22,595 nucleotides of DNA from a virus: positions 1 to 22,595 of the IMG/VR virus record IMGVR_UViG_3300017779_000175. One strand, written 5' to 3'. Shown piece by piece: positions 14,928 through 21,412 of the stretch (the stretch's first letter is position 1; every line of letters begins with the position of its first letter). The translations under genes were made by a program, and so were the position numbers. The notes under the pieces are model-generated. The model saw only the letters and a list, made by a program, of their open reading frames with translations. It made no database searches and was not told the DNA's origin.

Positions 14928-15989
14928 TTAAAATATTTTGTAGTTAAGTCCAAGTGAGAAATTATGCCATTCTCTATTCCAATATTTGTTATATTTACCC
15001 TCAATAAAGGTACCTAAATTTTTATTAAACCAATAACCAAAAATCAAACCGCCAGAATAATCTAACCATTGACCTCCATTAAAATTATGATATGAGTATT
15101 CATTTCCATCATCATAATGATAAGGCATTAAATTGCCCCATGAATGTAACCAAAACTTTTTATCGTAATGATAAAAGTCAAAACCAATAATTACGGAATG
15201 CTGTAATGTATTGCTTAATTTATTTCTTTCTGATTCAACAAATCCATCTAATACTTGTGGTATAACAACCTCTTTCCATACTTCATTAGATGTTGCAACT
15301 ATATTTCCATTTGGATCTGTATATGTACTAGTAAAAGGATCTATGTTATATCCTTCTTGTAATGCTAAATATGTGTAGTGTAAATTTCCGTTTTCTAATA
15401 CCCAATTTGCTAATGGGTCAAACCCATAAGGTTCAGCAAATCTTTGTACTATTCCTATATTAAGTGATAATTTTTTGCTTATTTTTTGTCTGTATCTTTG
15501 TGTTGATTCGAAATATTCAATATCTGCAAATCCATTTGTATAGTATTCTACTTTAATTAACCATTTATCTGCAACATATCTTAAAAAATGATGTTGATCA
15601 AAATATGATAAACCTTGTTGTCTTTTATATTCACCTTCAAATAAAAATTCAAAACCAGTTACTTTACCCATTGTTGCTGCATCAGAAAATGAATTTTCGT
15701 TTCCTTTTTTAAATGCTTCTTTTGGTAAATAACCAAACCTTGCAATTTTTCTTACACCAAATTTTATTGAATAATCAAAAGGCGTTTCTATAATGTCTTG
15801 GTTTAATGTACCTGTTGTAATAGAATATATGTCATCATCAGATATTGATGTTCCCCCATTAACGGCACCATAAAATGTTGAAAATTTAAAGATTTTTTTA
15901 ACTTCTTTTTTTAGGTTAAATTTTTTTTCCTCTGTTTGACCTAACATAAGAAGAGGAAATGCCAACAGCATAACTAATAGATATCTCAT
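14928..15989 (-). CDS. Outer-membrane beta-barrel-like protein
   Basis: The product is about 353 residues. An in-frame GTG sits one codon upstream of the ATG at 15989; I use the ATG. The signal peptide is MRYLLVMLLAFPLLMLGQ. The mature part alternates polar and aromatic residues in strand-length pieces (KWLIKVEYYTNGFADIEYF, WLDYSGGLIFGYWF, LGTFIEGKYNKYW). It ends FSLGLNYKIF, with the terminal Phe typical of barrels inserted by the BAM machinery. I recognise no named porin family. A candidate promoter motif lies 16 bp upstream, immediately after the tmRNA terminator, so this gene appears to head the envelope cassette. Outer-membrane proteins on phages can block superinfection or change permeability, but the sequence does not say which. 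Confidence 0.7.
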   Translation of the reverse strand: MRYLLVMLLAFPLLMLGQTEEKKFNLKKEVKKIFKFSTFYGAVNGGTSISDDDIYSITTGTLNQDIIETPFDYSIKFGVRKIARFGYLPKEAFKKGNENSFSDAATMGKVTGFEFLFEGEYKRQQGLSYFDQHHFLRYVADKWLIKVEYYTNGFADIEYFESTQRYRQKISKKLSLNIGIVQRFAEPYGFDPLANWVLENGNLHYTYLALQEGYNIDPFTSTYTDPNGNIVATSNEVWKEVVIPQVLDGFVESERNKLSNTLQHSVIIGFDFYHYDKKFWLHSWGNLMPYHYDDGNEYSYHNFNGGQWLDYSGGLIFGYWFNKNLGTFIEGKYNKYWNREWHNFSLGLNYKIF

Positions 15990-16004
15990 CACAATGGGTT
16001 TTTG

Positions 16005-16014
16005 TAATAAATAT
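16005..16014 (-). promoter_or_regulatory. Candidate late promoter motif (ATATTTATTA)
   Basis: The minus strand reads TTCTATATTTATTACAAA, 16 bp before the ATG at 15989 and directly after the tmRNA terminator. It is an exact copy of the decamer found at 5221 and 10950. A promoter is needed here because the terminator at 16032-16053 should stop read-through from the genes above. Confidence 0.4.
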
Positions 16015-16027
16015 AGAAAAGAAAATA

Positions 16028-16053
16028 AAAAAAGCAGCCCTTTCGGGCTGCTT
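16028..16053 (-). terminator. Intrinsic terminator after tmRNA
   Basis: On the minus strand, AAGCAGCCC-GAAA-GGGCTGCTT forms a 9-bp stem with a stable GAAA tetraloop (16032-16053). A run of T follows, interrupted by one A. This is a textbook rho-independent terminator. It ends the permuted tmRNA and separates it from the envelope cassette. Confidence 0.9.
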
Positions 16054-16351
16054 CTAGGATTTTAACGACATGATCCTTGTTTGCCGTGTGGTGTGGGTGC
16101 CTAACTAGGCAGCCATTGCAAATACTGACTCTTCAGTAGCTACAGTCTCTTTTGCAAGAGATCGAATAGCAAATAATGAAGCGAAAACATTTGTTATCAC
16201 CGTGTTAACCTGTTTGCCGGTTACTGCGTTGGTCTTCCCTATACCCTTACTTGCTGTCAAAGCCGGTCATCCCCCTATCGTGTATTTTTAGTGGAGATGC
16301 CGGGAATCGAACCCGGGTCCAAACAAGCAGCTAATATAAGTACTAGCGACC
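16054..16351 (-). ncRNA. ssrA: Circularly permuted (two-piece) tmRNA precursor
   Basis: Read on the minus strand, the 3' half of a tRNA-like domain comes first. The T-arm is CCGGG-TTCGATT-CCCGG, then the acceptor strand CATCTCC, discriminator A and CTA (16289-16316). After about 14 bases comes the 5' half, GGGGATGACCGGCTTTGACAG, from 16274 downward. The halves pair in a 7-bp acceptor stem, GGGGAUG with CAUCUCC, including the G3-U70 wobble and A73 used by alanyl-tRNA synthetase. A P2-like helix pairs GGTATAGG (16238-16245) with CTTATATT (16333-16340), extended by GACC/GGTC. A hairpin TAACC/GGTTA precedes the tag frame, and a stop codon sits in a TGCCT-AGTT-AGGCA hairpin like P5. This order is that of alpha-proteobacterial and cyanobacterial permuted tmRNAs. 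CCA is not encoded. The exact mature ends are uncertain. Confidence 0.88.
16105..16191 (-). other. tmRNA proteolysis-tag reading frame
   Basis: The frame ends ...SVFAMAA-stop. The last four residues resemble the ALAA/VAA C-termini that ClpXP-type proteases recognise. Going back from the stop it reads NVFASLFAIRSLAKETVATE then ESVFAMAA, 28 codons from the AAT at 16189-16191. The exact resume codon cannot be fixed: the frame is open further upstream (VIT), and the GCT at 16180-16182 is another choice, giving a tag of 25 codons. The stop codon TAG lies inside the P5-like hairpin at 16098-16111, as in other tmRNAs. The tag is longer than the common 8-15 residue bacterial tags. Confidence 0.7.
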
Positions 16352-16388
16352 ATTTATACCTATAAAAAATATGTTTATTCGAACCAAG

Positions 16389-16562
16389 TTATTGGTTTAA
16401 AATTTTTACTTTATTTAAAGCGTATTCCCATATTTCTTTGGTATCTTTATATTTGTGATGTTCTTGGGTTTTCATTTTTTTAATTTGTTTATCAAATTGC
16501 TTTTGTACCCCAAGTTTAGTTATTTCTTCTTGAGCAAACCACCAAAAATCTTCTACTGACAT
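16389..16562 (-). CDS. Small (57-residue) charged protein, unknown
   Basis: I read this by hand: ATG at 16560-16562, stop at 16389-16391. The product begins MSVEDFWWFAQEEITKLGVQ, continues with a basic middle (KQFDKQIKKMKTQEHHKYK) and ends KVKILNQ. It starts 1 bp after the stop of the upstream gene and ends just before the tmRNA leader. That tight packing and the coherent amphipathic helices support it as a real gene. There is no recognisable motif. Its stop lies about 40 bp from the start of the tmRNA acceptor half, so tmRNA may be processed from a transcript that includes it. Confidence 0.6.
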   Translation of the reverse strand: MSVEDFWWFAQEEITKLGVQKQFDKQIKKMKTQEHHKYKDTKEIWEYALNKVKILNQ

Positions 16563-16563
16563 A

Positions 16564-16755
16564 TTATTTAATCCATTCGTTATATGCTAGTACATATGCT
16601 TCAAGTCTAGAAAGATTTGGATCTTCTTTAAGTTCCTGCATAGCCCATTGTTCTACTTCTATTCTTAAACCATAAGCACCCGCTTCTAGCAACAATAATT
16701 CAATTTGATCATCATCCTCTATTTTGCTTTCGGCCTCTCTTTTTTGGTCTTTCAT
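16564..16755 (-). CDS. Small protein, unknown (start uncertain)
   Basis: From the internal ATG at 16753-16755 the product is 63 residues, beginning MKDQKREAESKIEDDDQIEL. It contains a helical C-terminal domain, LLLEAGAYGLRIEVEQWAMQ, followed by ELKEDPNLSRLEAYVLAYNE. An upstream ATG at 16854 would give 96 residues but would overlap the preceding gene by 143 bp; the shorter form overlaps by 44 bp. The C-terminal part looks like a genuine folded helical domain. I recognise no family. It is followed 1 bp later by the 57-residue gene. Confidence 0.55.
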   Translation of the reverse strand: MKDQKREAESKIEDDDQIELLLLEAGAYGLRIEVEQWAMQELKEDPNLSRLEAYVLAYNEWIK

Positions 16756-17053
16756 TTGGAAAAAGTCTATAATGCTCCTCCCAATATTTTTTCTCAACCA
16801 ATTCCATCTTTTTTTTACTATCTTTAGTGATTCGCTGTTTTCTTCCATTTTCATGATATTTAGGTTCTTTTAATTTTTCTAATTTATAATATAATTTTTC
16901 GAGTTTATCGTATGTTGTATCTAATTGTTCTACCATATAGGGCCCACGAGGATATTTATTTAAATCATAATGCCATCTAGAGTCACCATAATCTACAGTG
17001 AATTTTATTTTTTTTTCTATATTTTCTTTAGGTCTTCCTCTATTTTCTTTCAT
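16712..17053 (-). CDS. Basic helical protein, unknown
   Basis: The product is 113 residues and rich in Lys, Arg, Glu and Tyr. It starts MKENRGRPKENIEKKIKFTV, with an AT-hook-like GRP motif, and ends RPKKRGRKQNRG with another basic patch, so nucleic-acid binding is possible. A central pattern (YDKLEKLYYKLEKLKEPKY) suggests a coiled coil. The ATG overlaps the stop of the VWA-domain gene by 4 bp (ATGA), implying translational coupling. It may work with that protein, but there is no direct evidence. Confidence 0.6.
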   Translation of the reverse strand: MKENRGRPKENIEKKIKFTVDYGDSRWHYDLNKYPRGPYMVEQLDTTYDKLEKLYYKLEKLKEPKYHENGRKQRITKDSKKKMELVEKKYWEEHYRLFPNERPKKRGRKQNRG

Positions 17054-18813
17054 GATACTAATTCTTTTTTTAATAATAAATTATTTAATGTTTTAGTTAT
17101 TTCATTTATATTATTAATATTAATAAAAGATGCATCTTTACCATACATTTGTTTAAAATTATTTTCTGCATCATGTTTATAACTATTATATTCACCTTCT
17201 ATAAAATAACTTAATATATTAACCCCACCTTTTTTGATATTTTTTATTACTCTAGCTGTATCCAATATTGCTTTTTTACCTTTATATTCTAAAAATGTAG
17301 GCATTCCATCACTCATATTGATAAGATATGAATCTAAGTAATATGAAGAATTAGGTATGTTTAATGCTTCTAAACATATACCTTCAGGTGTTAATCCATC
17401 TTCACGATAATATTTTAATTTTTTTAAATCTTTTAATTTATGTTTTTTACTATCAAAAGCTAAAATTAATAAAGGTACTTGACCTCTTGTAAATGCATCT
17501 CCAGAAGTTCTAATAGATATTAATATATTAATATTATCCATATTGAGGGATACATAACCTAATGCTATAGTATTAATTAAAACTTGTTCCCATTTATCCC
17601 CCCTCATACTACCACTACCATCAATTGATATATTTAAATTAATTGGCTTATAATTTGATTTATCTATTTTATAAAATAAATCTTCTTCAAAATTAGCAGC
17701 ATATATTCTCCTAGGATCTATCTTACCTTGTTTTAATCTTTTAGATGATGAAGTAATTTGTTCATTTCTAATTTGTAATTTATTTAATAATCTTTTACCT
17801 TTAGTTATTCCCTGTTCTATTAAATTATTATTTTTAGTATATTTAAATGAATGAAATTTATCATATAAATTTTCATTTATAGATGCATCACTAATCCCAT
17901 CCATTATATGAACTGGTCTTTTTTTATTAGCAGATGTAATAAATTCTACTTTAATAAGAGATTCACTAATAGCTTTTATTTTATTTTTATGTAAAGTTGA
18001 TATTTTTTGTTTATGAACTTTTCCCATAGTAAAATCTTCTTGTTTTTTAAGTAGATTTTTTAAGGATTTTATAGATGCACCTTTAGGGTTGTTATTTTTT
18101 TTATTTAATTGACTTTGTTTTGCATATTCTTCTTTTGTTAAAGTTACTAAATAATCACGGATACAACTATACATTTTAGATGCAATATTAAGTGAATCTA
18201 AAGTATTTTCAAGTCTACTAATATTTTTTAAATCTAATATATTATACACTTCTTTTAATTTAGTTAAAGCAGTAAGATCTGTGTTTTTATTAAATATATT
18301 AATTATACGAAATATGTAAGATTCCCAATTTTCTTTTCTAAATTTATTACTTAGAATTCCGTTATCAACTGTACTATTATAAAAATATTTATCATACATT
18401 GCTTTATAATAACTTTGATAACCAGGAGCTGTATTATAAACTAATTGGTCTATTCTTCTATCTTCAACAAAATTAAGTAATAATAATATTATTTCTTTAC
18501 CATGTATTAAATTACGTTCTAATAAGAAATTACCTATTTTTTTAGGTACATCAAAATTTGTATAAGTACAATGCGCCCCCTCATGTAATGCTAACCCAAT
18601 TGTACTGTCTAATGTATTTTGTGTTATGTTTGATGATATGGTGATTGATTTGCCATCAGTCATACTATCACCTGTAGTTGTAAATTCAACTGGTATTTCT
18701 TCTCCAGTAAGTATTTTTACAAAATTAGTTATGCTACGTTGTGTGTTAGCTAATTCAATTAAATCAAATTTTTCCCATGAGTGTTTACTCCAATATTTAG
18801 AACCTTTATTCAT
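17050..18813 (-). CDS. Metalloprotease-like plus von Willebrand factor A domain protein
   Basis: The product is 587 residues. The N-terminal domain has HEGAH at 77-81, a gluzincin HExxH motif, and about 36 residues later NFVEDRRID (114-122), whose Glu/Asp is a candidate third zinc ligand. A Lys/Asn-rich helical linker spans about 220-350. The C-terminal domain (about 390-587) has the MIDAS motif D398-G-S400-G-S402 in NISIDGSGSM and a later MSDGMPTF, as in VWA domains of CobT-like or MoxR-partner proteins. Such proteins usually work with an AAA+ ATPase that remodels a target; none is in this window. It heads a coupled set with the basic 113-residue gene. Signal peptide absent, so it acts in the cytoplasm. 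The substrate is unknown. Confidence 0.8.
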   Translation of the reverse strand: MNKGSKYWSKHSWEKFDLIELANTQRSITNFVKILTGEEIPVEFTTTGDSMTDGKSITISSNITQNTLDSTIGLALHEGAHCTYTNFDVPKKIGNFLLERNLIHGKEIILLLLNFVEDRRIDQLVYNTAPGYQSYYKAMYDKYFYNSTVDNGILSNKFRKENWESYIFRIINIFNKNTDLTALTKLKEVYNILDLKNISRLENTLDSLNIASKMYSCIRDYLVTLTKEEYAKQSQLNKKNNNPKGASIKSLKNLLKKQEDFTMGKVHKQKISTLHKNKIKAISESLIKVEFITSANKKRPVHIMDGISDASINENLYDKFHSFKYTKNNNLIEQGITKGKRLLNKLQIRNEQITSSSKRLKQGKIDPRRIYAANFEEDLFYKIDKSNYKPINLNISIDGSGSMRGDKWEQVLINTIALGYVSLNMDNINILISIRTSGDAFTRGQVPLLILAFDSKKHKLKDLKKLKYYREDGLTPEGICLEALNIPNSSYYLDSYLINMSDGMPTFLEYKGKKAILDTARVIKNIKKGGVNILSYFIEGEYNSYKHDAENNFKQMYGKDASFININNINEITKTLNNLLLKKELVS

Positions 18814-18825
18814 ATATTTTATTTT

Positions 18826-19293
18826 TTAATAATAGTATCCATTTTCATCACATAATAATGGATAACAATCAGCATCATATGCTATTATATCAATTTTAAT
18901 TTCTCTCTCAATGTTATTAATATTTCCTATAATATTTAAAGTATCTCCTATTAATGATTCGTTAACATATACCATTTGATATCCTACTCCATTTTCATCC
19001 GCATGAGTGCTGTAGTTTACTACAGAAGTCCATGTTGTATCCTGAAAAGCAACTACATAATATTCATCTGGTGAATTCCAATAGACCCTTTGATAGGGAG
19101 AAGTATTATATGTTATTTTAAAATAAGTATTACTTAAATTATCAGGATACCTAAATTTATAAGTTTTAGTAATATCATTGTAGTCTAGTTCATCAATGTA
19201 TATTTCTAAATTAGATGTATCATCTATTAAATCTTTATATTGATCCTCACAACTAGTTAATATTATTGTTAGTATTAATAATAGTTTTTTCAT
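18826..19293 (-). CDS. Lipoprotein, unknown
   Basis: The product is 155 residues. The signal MKKLLLILTIILTSC contains a lipobox (LTSC), and the +1 Cys is followed by acidic residues (EDQYKDLIDD). Acidic residues after the Cys resemble Bacteroidetes lipoprotein export signals that lead to the outer surface. The mature domain is beta-like and rich in Y, T, N and D (TYKFRYPDNLSNTYFKITYN). It is flanked by a 51-residue membrane protein gene (3 bp) and the VWA gene (12 bp). Its role may be surface exposure on the infected cell, for example exclusion of other phages, but no motif identifies it. Confidence 0.7.
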   Translation of the reverse strand: MKKLLLILTIILTSCEDQYKDLIDDTSNLEIYIDELDYNDITKTYKFRYPDNLSNTYFKITYNTSPYQRVYWNSPDEYYVVAFQDTTWTSVVNYSTHADENGVGYQMVYVNESLIGDTLNIIGNINNIEREIKIDIIAYDADCYPLLCDENGYYY

Positions 19294-19296
19294 ATT

Positions 19297-19452
19297 TTAT
19301 TTTTTAAAGTTTAAATTTATCCATAAACGAAATGCTGATATAGCAAAAAGTAGTAATGATAATAAGGGGCTTGTTTCTATTGTTAAAACTCCTATTACCA
19401 AAACGTAAAGTGGAATTTCTAAAATTTCAAATATTGGGTGTAAATGTTTCAT
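19297..19452 (-). CDS. Small (51-residue) membrane protein
   Basis: Hand translation from the ATG at 19450-19452 gives MKHLHPIFEILEIPLYVLVI, then GVLTIETSPLLSLLLFAISA and FRLWINLNFKK, with the stop at 19297-19299. Two hydrophobic stretches separated by a short TSPL turn suggest a helical hairpin of two membrane segments, with a basic C-terminus. It lies between cysteine synthase and the lipoprotein gene, 3 bp from the latter. The size and hairpin topology would suit a holin-like or membrane-perturbing peptide, but there is no adjacent endolysin, so I leave the function open. Confidence 0.55.
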   Translation of the reverse strand: MKHLHPIFEILEIPLYVLVIGVLTIETSPLLSLLLFAISAFRLWINLNFKK

Positions 19453-19519
19453 AACTCATCGTTTTATCCGATAAGATACGAACCCTCTTTGGCTACTCCA
19501 AGTTTTTTCGCAATTATTT

Positions 19520-20398
19520 TTAAAGACAGCTGAGATATCTTTCGCCTCTATCACAAAGAATAGTGATAGCGTTAGTTTTATTATTATCACGTAACCATTC
19601 AAATGATGCTTTCACATTAGCCCCCGCACTTATACCAACAAATAATCCATATTTACTGGCCATATATTTAGCTATTGTTTTTGCGCATTTTGTTTTTACA
19701 GTTTTTATTTCGTCTACGAAATCCAAGTCCACTAGAAATTTGCTTCCATCCCCTATTCCTTGTATCCCATGAAGCCCTGGTTGTTCTCCTGACATGACTG
19801 CACTCTCCGCCGGCTCTACGGCAACGATCTTCATATTCTTCCAGTAGTGTTTTAACTTTTGCCCGCATCCCATTAAAGTTCCTCCTGTGCCTGTACCTAA
19901 AATAAAGGCGTCTGGCGCTGTAGTATTTTTCCATTGTTTAAATATTTCTTCTCCTGTATTATTAAAATGTACTTCTATATTCCATGGGTTATGGAATTGG
20001 TTGCAATTATACCATCCTTTAGCTTTACATAAATCATCTCTCATTTCGATAGCACCATCAAAATCACCTTCATCTACTTGTATTAATTCTGCACCGTAAA
20101 ATCTCATCATAGATTTTCTTTCCTCAGACATATTAGAAGGCATAATAATTTTCATTTTATAACCCCTTTCAGCAGCTAACATAGCAAATGCAATTCCTGT
20201 ATTACCTGAAGTTGCTTCACATAATGTGTCGCCTTTTTTAATTAACCCATAAGATTCTGCTAAATTTATTATGTATGTAGCCATTCTGTCTTTAACTGAA
20301 CCACTTGGGTTCATAAATTCGGCTTTTCCCCAAACTGTTAAATTACCTAATGTAATTGGGATTAGTGGTGTATTACCTACATTATCTGATAAGCGCAT
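19520..20398 (-). CDS. cysK: Cysteine synthase (O-acetylserine sulfhydrylase), PLP-dependent
   Basis: The product is 292 residues, slightly short for CysK/CysM (about 300-320). The fold type II PLP enzyme motifs are all present. Lys36 in NPSGSVKDRMA is the Schiff-base lysine. EATSGNTGIAF (61-71) is the substrate loop. GTGTGGTLMG (168-177) binds the PLP phosphate. VGISAGAN (254-261) supplies the Ser that contacts the pyridine nitrogen. The C-terminus DRGERYLSCL is complete. It makes cysteine from O-acetylserine and sulfide. As a phage-carried metabolic gene it may sustain cysteine supply during infection. Genes nearby encode a very Cys-rich secreted protein. It lies 13 bp downstream of a zinc-ribbon gene. 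The family also includes cystathionine beta-synthase; length and motifs favour cysteine synthase. Confidence 0.88.
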   Translation of the reverse strand: MRLSDNVGNTPLIPITLGNLTVWGKAEFMNPSGSVKDRMATYIINLAESYGLIKKGDTLCEATSGNTGIAFAMLAAERGYKMKIIMPSNMSEERKSMMRFYGAELIQVDEGDFDGAIEMRDDLCKAKGWYNCNQFHNPWNIEVHFNNTGEEIFKQWKNTTAPDAFILGTGTGGTLMGCGQKLKHYWKNMKIVAVEPAESAVMSGEQPGLHGIQGIGDGSKFLVDLDFVDEIKTVKTKCAKTIAKYMASKYGLFVGISAGANVKASFEWLRDNNKTNAITILCDRGERYLSCL

Positions 20399-20411
20399 AT
20401 AACCTTAATTA

Positions 20412-20600
20412 TTATTCCCATCTTCTTAAATATTTTTCTCTTTGATCAACATCTACATAATGGACTGTGTCGTATTTCCCACAATGTGGGCATCTTAATT
20501 TTTCTAAATTACTTGCTTCATTAATCTTCCATTCACCCTCGCAAATGGTATCACTACATTTATAAATGTAAGTATGACGTATAAAGATTTTATGGGACAT
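20412..20600 (-). CDS. Small zinc-ribbon-like protein
   Basis: The product is 62 residues. Cysteines at 15, 20, 37 and 40 (YKCSDTICEGEW and RCPHCGKYD) suit a four-Cys zinc ribbon. The sequence between is short and polar. The C-terminus is basic and aromatic (REKYLRRWE). Zinc ribbons of this size in phages often bind nucleic acids or RNA polymerase. It ends 13 bp upstream of cysteine synthase. The leader includes AATTATTTATTATC, a weak relative of the ATATTTATTA motif. No specific partner can be named. Confidence 0.65.
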   Translation of the reverse strand: MSHKIFIRHTYIYKCSDTICEGEWKINEASNLEKLRCPHCGKYDTVHYVDVDQREKYLRRWE

Positions 20601-20657
20601 TGAATACTTTTGATAATAAATAATTTAGTTAAACTTAAATATCGTAAATACATATAT

Positions 20658-20885
20658 CTATTTTTTATCTTCACAAGGTTCTTTACAGGTATCCTCATTA
20701 TGGTAAGGAAACCATTTATTCCATAAATCTTTTCTTCTATCACACCCACAATCTTTATCCCCATATATCCACTTTACAAAACGTTTAATTCCTGTAAATA
20801 TCATTATTTTCTCAAAAGTATCTCCAAAGCCTTTACTTTCTTGGTTTTCTTGTAGTGTTTGTTTGATTTGGTCGCGTAGATCCAT
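20658..20885 (-). CDS. Small CGC-motif phage protein
   Basis: The product is 75 residues. The centre reads KDCGCDRRKDLWNKWFPY (44-61), a C-x-C followed by a basic-aromatic helix. This resembles a recurrent small protein in marine and flavobacterial phages of unknown function. Its ATG lies 53 bp inside the preceding lipoprotein gene, so the two genes overlap in different frames. An amphipathic N-terminal helix (IKQTLQENQESKGFGD) and pairs of cysteines near the end (CKEPC) suggest a metal or disulphide site. Confidence 0.6.
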   Translation of the reverse strand: MDLRDQIKQTLQENQESKGFGDTFEKIMIFTGIKRFVKWIYGDKDCGCDRRKDLWNKWFPYHNEDTCKEPCEDKK

Positions 20886-21171
20886 TATTATTAGAATTAT
20901 TATTGTTAAAACTAGGCCTATTATTAGGCTTATTAGGCTTATTGGGTTTATTGGGTTTTATTATAACATAATTAGTATATGTTGGTTTATTCCAATTCCA
21001 CCAATACCAATTTGGGTATGTTTGTTGGTATGTTTGAGAGGGGTTACAACATCTATGATCTGTTAGGCATTCTTCACCCCTTAACATTAACTCGCATTTA
21101 GGAGGTTCATATGTTATGGCACAACTACTTAAAAGTAATATAAAAAATAATATTTTACTCAAATTCCCCAT
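20833..21171 (-). CDS. Lipoprotein with KPN repeats
   Basis: The preferred start is the ATG at 21169-21171, giving 112 residues; an upstream ATG at 21234 would put 21 basic residues ahead of the signal. MGNLSKILFFILLLSSC is a lipoprotein signal with lipobox LSSC. The mature part has several cysteines (CELMLRGEECLTDHRCC), an aromatic patch (NWYWWNWNKP), then the tandem KPNKPNKPNKPN repeat and an Asn/Ser-rich tail ending TTRKPRK. Such low-complexity tails are common in surface lipoproteins. It overlaps the upstream gene by 17 bp and the next by 53 bp. A cell-surface role in the infected cell is likely. The function is unknown. Confidence 0.65.
   Translation of the reverse strand: MGNLSKILFFILLLSSCAITYEPPKCELMLRGEECLTDHRCCNPSQTYQQTYPNWYWWNWNKPTYTNYVIIKPNKPNKPNKPNNRPSFNNNNSNNNGSTRPNQTNTTRKPRK
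20924..20957 (-). repeat. Short tandem repeat encoding KPN
   Basis: Four near-identical 9-bp units (AATAAGCCT / AATAAACCC on the minus strand) encode (Lys-Pro-Asn)4. Copy-number changes here would alter the lipoprotein tail by whole triplets of residues. Confidence 0.8.
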
Positions 21172-21412
21172 AAATGTTATATGTTTTAGGTTTTTCTGGT
21201 TCAGGTTCTGGTTTTTCTTCTTCAGAATACACAAATACTGCGCCTTCTGCTGCCTTTACTAAAAAGTCATGTTTTTTTGTATTTTGAAACACCCATTCTA
21301 TACCTTCAGTTAATGAAGACAATATAGGTTCATCAGAATTTACTGGAGTCCATCTATCTCCTGGAGGAAAGCGTTTTAAAACTTGTTTTACGTGTATTTC
21401 TTTATCTACCAT
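21155..21412 (-). CDS. Small acidic-tailed protein, unknown
   Basis: The product is 85 residues. The N-terminal part (MVDKEIHVKQVLKRFPPGDR) and centre (GIEWVFQNTKKHDFLVKAAE) look like a compact alpha/beta domain. The C-terminus is a Pro/Glu/Lys stretch (EEEKPEPEPEKPK) ending in TYNIYGEFE. I recognise no family. It overlaps the zinc-ribbon-like gene upstream by 11 bp and the lipoprotein downstream by 17 bp, so translation is probably coupled. Likely cytoplasmic because there is no signal sequence. Confidence 0.6.
   Translation of the reverse strand: MVDKEIHVKQVLKRFPPGDRWTPVNSDEPILSSLTEGIEWVFQNTKKHDFLVKAAEGAVFVYSEEEKPEPEPEKPKTYNIYGEFE

Noticed and set aside
14924-15004. Upstream start for the small membrane protein
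   Set aside because: It would overlap the end of the outer-membrane gene by 77 bp and put 27 unlikely residues ahead of the membrane segment.
16360-16400. TTCGAAT near the tmRNA leader as a second tRNA
   Set aside because: GGTTCGAAT occurs but the flanks do not form a T-stem and the segment overlaps the end of the 57-residue gene.
19470-19515. Possible tRNA T-arm (GGGTTCGTATC on the minus strand)
   Set aside because: The base after TTCG is T where tRNAs have an almost invariant A58, the flanking stem does not pair, and no acceptor or anticodon arm is found.
19563-20099. Plus-strand and alternate-frame ORFs within cysteine synthase
   Set aside because: They are shadows of the strongly supported cysteine synthase frame.
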